Of a stretch of DNA of 64,000 bases, positions 61,839 to 64,000 are shown piece after piece (position 1 is the first letter of the stretch; each line of letters starts with the position of its first letter). Source of the stretch: Paenibacillus massiliensis subsp. panacisoli DSM 21345 (lineage in GTDB: Bacteria; Bacillota; Bacilli; Paenibacillales; Paenibacillaceae). The stretch is taken from NCBI RefSeq assembly GCF_000426545.1, contig NZ_AUFO01000007.1:62001-126000 (forward strand). The letters run 5' to 3'. Both the position numbers and the translations under genes were made by a program. A model generated the notes under the pieces. The model did no database searches, had not been told where the DNA came from, and saw only the letters and a list, made by a program, of their open reading frames with translations.

Positions 61839-63764
61839 TTAGGCAAAGTGCCCCAGCAATGCAGCCACTTGTTGTTGAACATCCTCATGCTCCTTACGGC
61901 TACTAAGAATGGAGACAATCCCCTTATCTGTGTGACTGCGAATTAGACGTCCGATTCCCTGCCTGAGTCGCAGTAGCATATAAGGAAGCTCCACATCATG
62001 CAGCGCACTGGAAGCATCTCTCCGCTTCGCATTGAATACCGGATCAGCTGGCGGGAACGGTAGATCCCAGATGATGACATGCGACAGCGCCGGTCCTGGG
62101 ATATCCAGCCCTTCCCATAGCGAGACCGCACAGAGCACGCTGCTTTCATCTTGCTGGAAGCGGGAGATCAGATGGCTGATCTCAGCTGTTCCTTCATACA
62201 GCATCGTATACTGACAATTAGCTACTTCCCCATACTGACTGCTTTGGAAGTTATCAAGCTCTTCTCGCGACGGGAATAATACGAGTGCTTTCCCACCACT
62301 AGCTTCCAGTAGTTCAAGTACCTTCTGTGACTTTTGTTCCTCTGGCTCCTGGTACAGTGCTGTACGCATTTGCTCCGTATAATGATAGGGGGACGGTACA
62401 GTAAAGGACAGATAATCCTCCAGACCAAGGCTGTCTGCCATGTACTGGAAGGAATCTTGGGCGGATAGGGTTGCTGAGGAGAACACGATCGGCATCTTTT
62501 TGGAGAAGACACGCTCACGCAAAATCTCCTTTACTCCCTTTGGCATCATGACAAGTGTTAACCCATCCTGGTCTTCCCTAAGCCAAGTAATGAACTGACC
62601 AGGCTGCCTGAACAATGCTAATGCCGTCTGCAGCATCTCCAGATGCTCCTCTACGATCCTTAGCTGATATTCATTAAGCGAGAACAGCCCATCCTCGAAT
62701 ACCAGTTCTTCCTCAATCGTAGATAACAGGGACGAGAAGCGCTGCAGCTCCACTTTCAAGCGGTCCGTCATATGAATCTCCCGACGTTCAGAGCCTGACA
62801 CCGCCTGACTATTCCTTGTCAGTAGCTCAAACAAGCCCTCACTGCATTCAATAGCCTGATCGACCGCCATAGCCAGTGACTCTCGTACCTCTCCCTCCAA
62901 AAGACGAAGAATAATCTGTTCAAAAACACTATGCTTCAACGAATAAGTCAGTGCATTCTGCGCTGCTTGCTCCAGCAAATGCCCTTCATCAAAGACCACC
63001 GAGCTATGCTCCGGTAGAAGTGGTAGCTGTCCTTCACGCTTCTTGGATTCGTAGGTCCAGATATGCTCCATATAGAAATCATGGGAGCAGATAATCAAGT
63101 CCGTAGCCTTGCGGTAGTAATCCCGCGAGATGGTCTGACCACAGCGATGACGCTGAGCACATACCAGACAATCCTGGAACACATCCCAACTCAAGCGGCT
63201 CCATTCCTGATCGGATAGCTGCGGGTAATCCTTGCGATTACCATAAGGCGCGAAGGTCTGCATCGTTCCTGGAAGACTCACAAAGGCAGGAAGGCTCTCA
63301 TAGATATCTTGGTAGCGCTCTTCCTCCATGCGAACTTGATCCAGCTTGTTCAAGCATATGAACTGCTCAGGCGATTTCCCCATGCGGGCATCAATCTGCA
63401 AATCCAGGTAACGTGCCAGCTTCGCAATATCCCCCTCAGGCTTCACCAGCTGTTCAATTAGCGATTCATCTGCACAAGCGATAATAGCTGGCTTTCGCGT
63501 ATAACGTGCATAAGTGACAGCATACAGCAGGTAAGCGAGTGTCTTGCCGGTACCAACCCCAGCCTCTGCCAGAATGGTTTTTTTCTCTGCATAAGCCTTC
63601 TCCAATTGAAAGGCCATATAAATCTGCTCGTCTCTGACCTCGAAGCCAGCTTCGGGCAATACTTCATAAAAAACATCCGCAATCCAGTCGCTCGCTTGCT
63701 CCACGAACGGCCGGGACGGATCAAATGTAAACGGATATGTGATCAAGCTTACCTTAGCCTCCAC
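61839..63764 (-). CDS. DinG/XPD-type ATP-dependent DNA helicase with Fe-S cysteines
   Basis: 641-residue superfamily-2 helicase of the DinG/YoaA type, which unwinds 5'-tailed DNA, R-loops and forks. Walker A is GVGTGKT (69-75) and the DEAH box is DEGH (259-262). Between them Cys137, 199, 202 and 208 (ICLNK and DCLVCAQRHRCG) match the four cysteines that hold a 4Fe-4S cluster. Helicase motifs 'GKALVLFPSRE' and 'RLRQGIGRLIRS' are near the end. The first codon is uncertain: GTG 63764 overlaps the ribosome site, and TTG 63746 is 11 bases from GGAGG. The role is DNA repair; not obviously part of the Ter system. Confidence 0.9.
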   Translation of the reverse strand: MEAKVSLITYPFTFDPSRPFVEQASDWIADVFYEVLPEAGFEVRDEQIYMAFQLEKAYAEKKTILAEAGVGTGKTLAYLLYAVTYARYTRKPAIIACADESLIEQLVKPEGDIAKLARYLDLQIDARMGKSPEQFICLNKLDQVRMEEERYQDIYESLPAFVSLPGTMQTFAPYGNRKDYPQLSDQEWSRLSWDVFQDCLVCAQRHRCGQTISRDYYRKATDLIICSHDFYMEHIWTYESKKREGQLPLLPEHSSVVFDEGHLLEQAAQNALTYSLKHSVFEQIILRLLEGEVRESLAMAVDQAIECSEGLFELLTRNSQAVSGSERREIHMTDRLKVELQRFSSLLSTIEEELVFEDGLFSLNEYQLRIVEEHLEMLQTALALFRQPGQFITWLREDQDGLTLVMMPKGVKEILRERVFSKKMPIVFSSATLSAQDSFQYMADSLGLEDYLSFTVPSPYHYTEQMRTALYQEPEEQKSQKVLELLEASGGKALVLFPSREELDNFQSSQYGEVANCQYTMLYEGTAEISHLISRFQQDESSVLCAVSLWEGLDIPGPALSHVIIWDLPFPPADPVFNAKRRDASSALHDVELPYMLLRLRQGIGRLIRSHTDKGIVSILSSRKEHEDVQQQVAALLGHFA

Positions 63765-63826
63765 TTTCTATTGAAATGACTTCGTCATTATACCCTAAGG
63801 GAGTGCCAGTGTGAAGCTTGCCCCTT

Positions 63827-64000
63827 CTAGAGATTGCTGATCAAATCCTGGAGCCGGATTTCCAGCTGCATTCGCTCCATCTTGAGCATCCAGATTTGCT
63901 CATTCCATAGCCTGCGCTCGCGCGCATTCGGCTCACTCCGAAGCCTGTTCATCATCTCGGCCAATCTCTCATTAATTGCATCGAATTGATCCCACAGCCG
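63827..64000 (-). CDS. C-terminal part of a coiled-coil hypothetical protein (cut by window edge)
   Basis: Hand-translated 57 residues ending in TAG; the frame is open to the right edge. The segment is a continuous charged amphipathic helix (for example RLWDQFDAINERLAEMMNRL and QIWMLKMERMQLEIRLQDL), typical of a coiled coil. No family can be named. It precedes the helicase gene by about 60 bases on the same strand and might share its operon. Confidence 0.65.
   Translation of the reverse strand, partial: RLWDQFDAINERLAEMMNRLRSEPNARERRLWNEQIWMLKMERMQLEIRLQDLISNL

Noticed and set aside
1..64000. Mobile element, prophage or CRISPR origin for the accessory genes
   Set aside because: No transposase, integrase, flanking tRNA, direct-repeat attachment sites or spaced repeat array was seen.

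Overview
The window looks like chromosomal DNA of a spore-forming, plant-polysaccharide-degrading Firmicute, most likely a Paenibacillus. The reasons are a GerA/GerC/GerB spore-germination operon, Bacillus-type Zur, CcpA-like and sigma-A sites, strong AGGAGG ribosome-binding sites, a secreted CBM35-GH26-X2-X2-CBM3 mannanase, and many small Paenibacillus-like hypothetical genes. I see no rRNA, tRNA, CRISPR array, insertion sequence or prophage. Both ends cut through genes.

Layout. (1) 1-2.4 kb: a zinc-uptake ABC transporter (adcC and a truncated adcB) behind two Zur boxes, next to zur. (2) 2.7-5.3 kb: the mannanase, with a promoter and a cre-like site. (3) 5.4-17.5 kb: a divergent sugar locus. 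Leftward run a LacI regulator, a LicR-type PTS-regulated activator, a cellobiose/lactose-type PTS (IIA, IIB, IIC) and an intracellular DUF4038/GH140-like hydrolase. Rightward run a FucI-like isomerase, a split transketolase and an FGGY kinase. Together they read as uptake and breakdown of a glycoside whose released sugar is isomerised, phosphorylated and cleaved by a transketolase; D-apiose is the best candidate. (4) 17.8-23.9 kb: an alkyltransferase-like protein with a 29-bp tandem repeat at its start, an NlpC/P60 hydrolase, kduI-deoR-kduD for pectin-derived uronates, and several hypotheticals. (5) 24-28.5 kb: a second copy of the LacI plus DUF4038 module, with a beta-glucoside-type PTS. (6) 28.6-29.1 kb: a lone flgB.

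(7) 29.2-44.6 kb: the most unusual region, a seven-gene leftward operon. It encodes a secreted/membrane VWA protein, a tubulin-like GTPase with an intact GGTGSG loop, a second protein that aligns to it in pattern but has lost the nucleotide-binding glycines (a probable pseudo-tubulin), a membrane VWA protein, a beta-rich protein, a zinc-ribbon P-loop GTPase and a 1000-residue GAP1-like protein anchored in the membrane. Divergent from it are a 50-residue membrane peptide and a zinc-ribbon membrane protein.

(8) 44.8-48.8 kb: a spore-germinant receptor operon with an inserted small membrane protein. (9) 49-61.1 kb: a complete Ter stress system. It has telA with a membrane partner under its own promoter, a five-gene biosynthetic module (C-C lyase, PRTase, StiP/PELOTA protein, HAD phosphatase, ATP-grasp ligase) with overlapping genes, and terC with four TerD-family genes. 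(10) 61.5-64 kb: a DUF6509-like protein, a DinG/XPD-type helicase, and the end of a coiled-coil protein.

The tubulin/GTPase/VWA operon and the Ter system lie about 5 kb apart, separated only by the germination operon. Families like these have been grouped in regulated stress or conflict systems, so a functional link is a reasonable hypothesis, but the sequence does not prove it. All family names come from motif recognition by eye; no database search was run.
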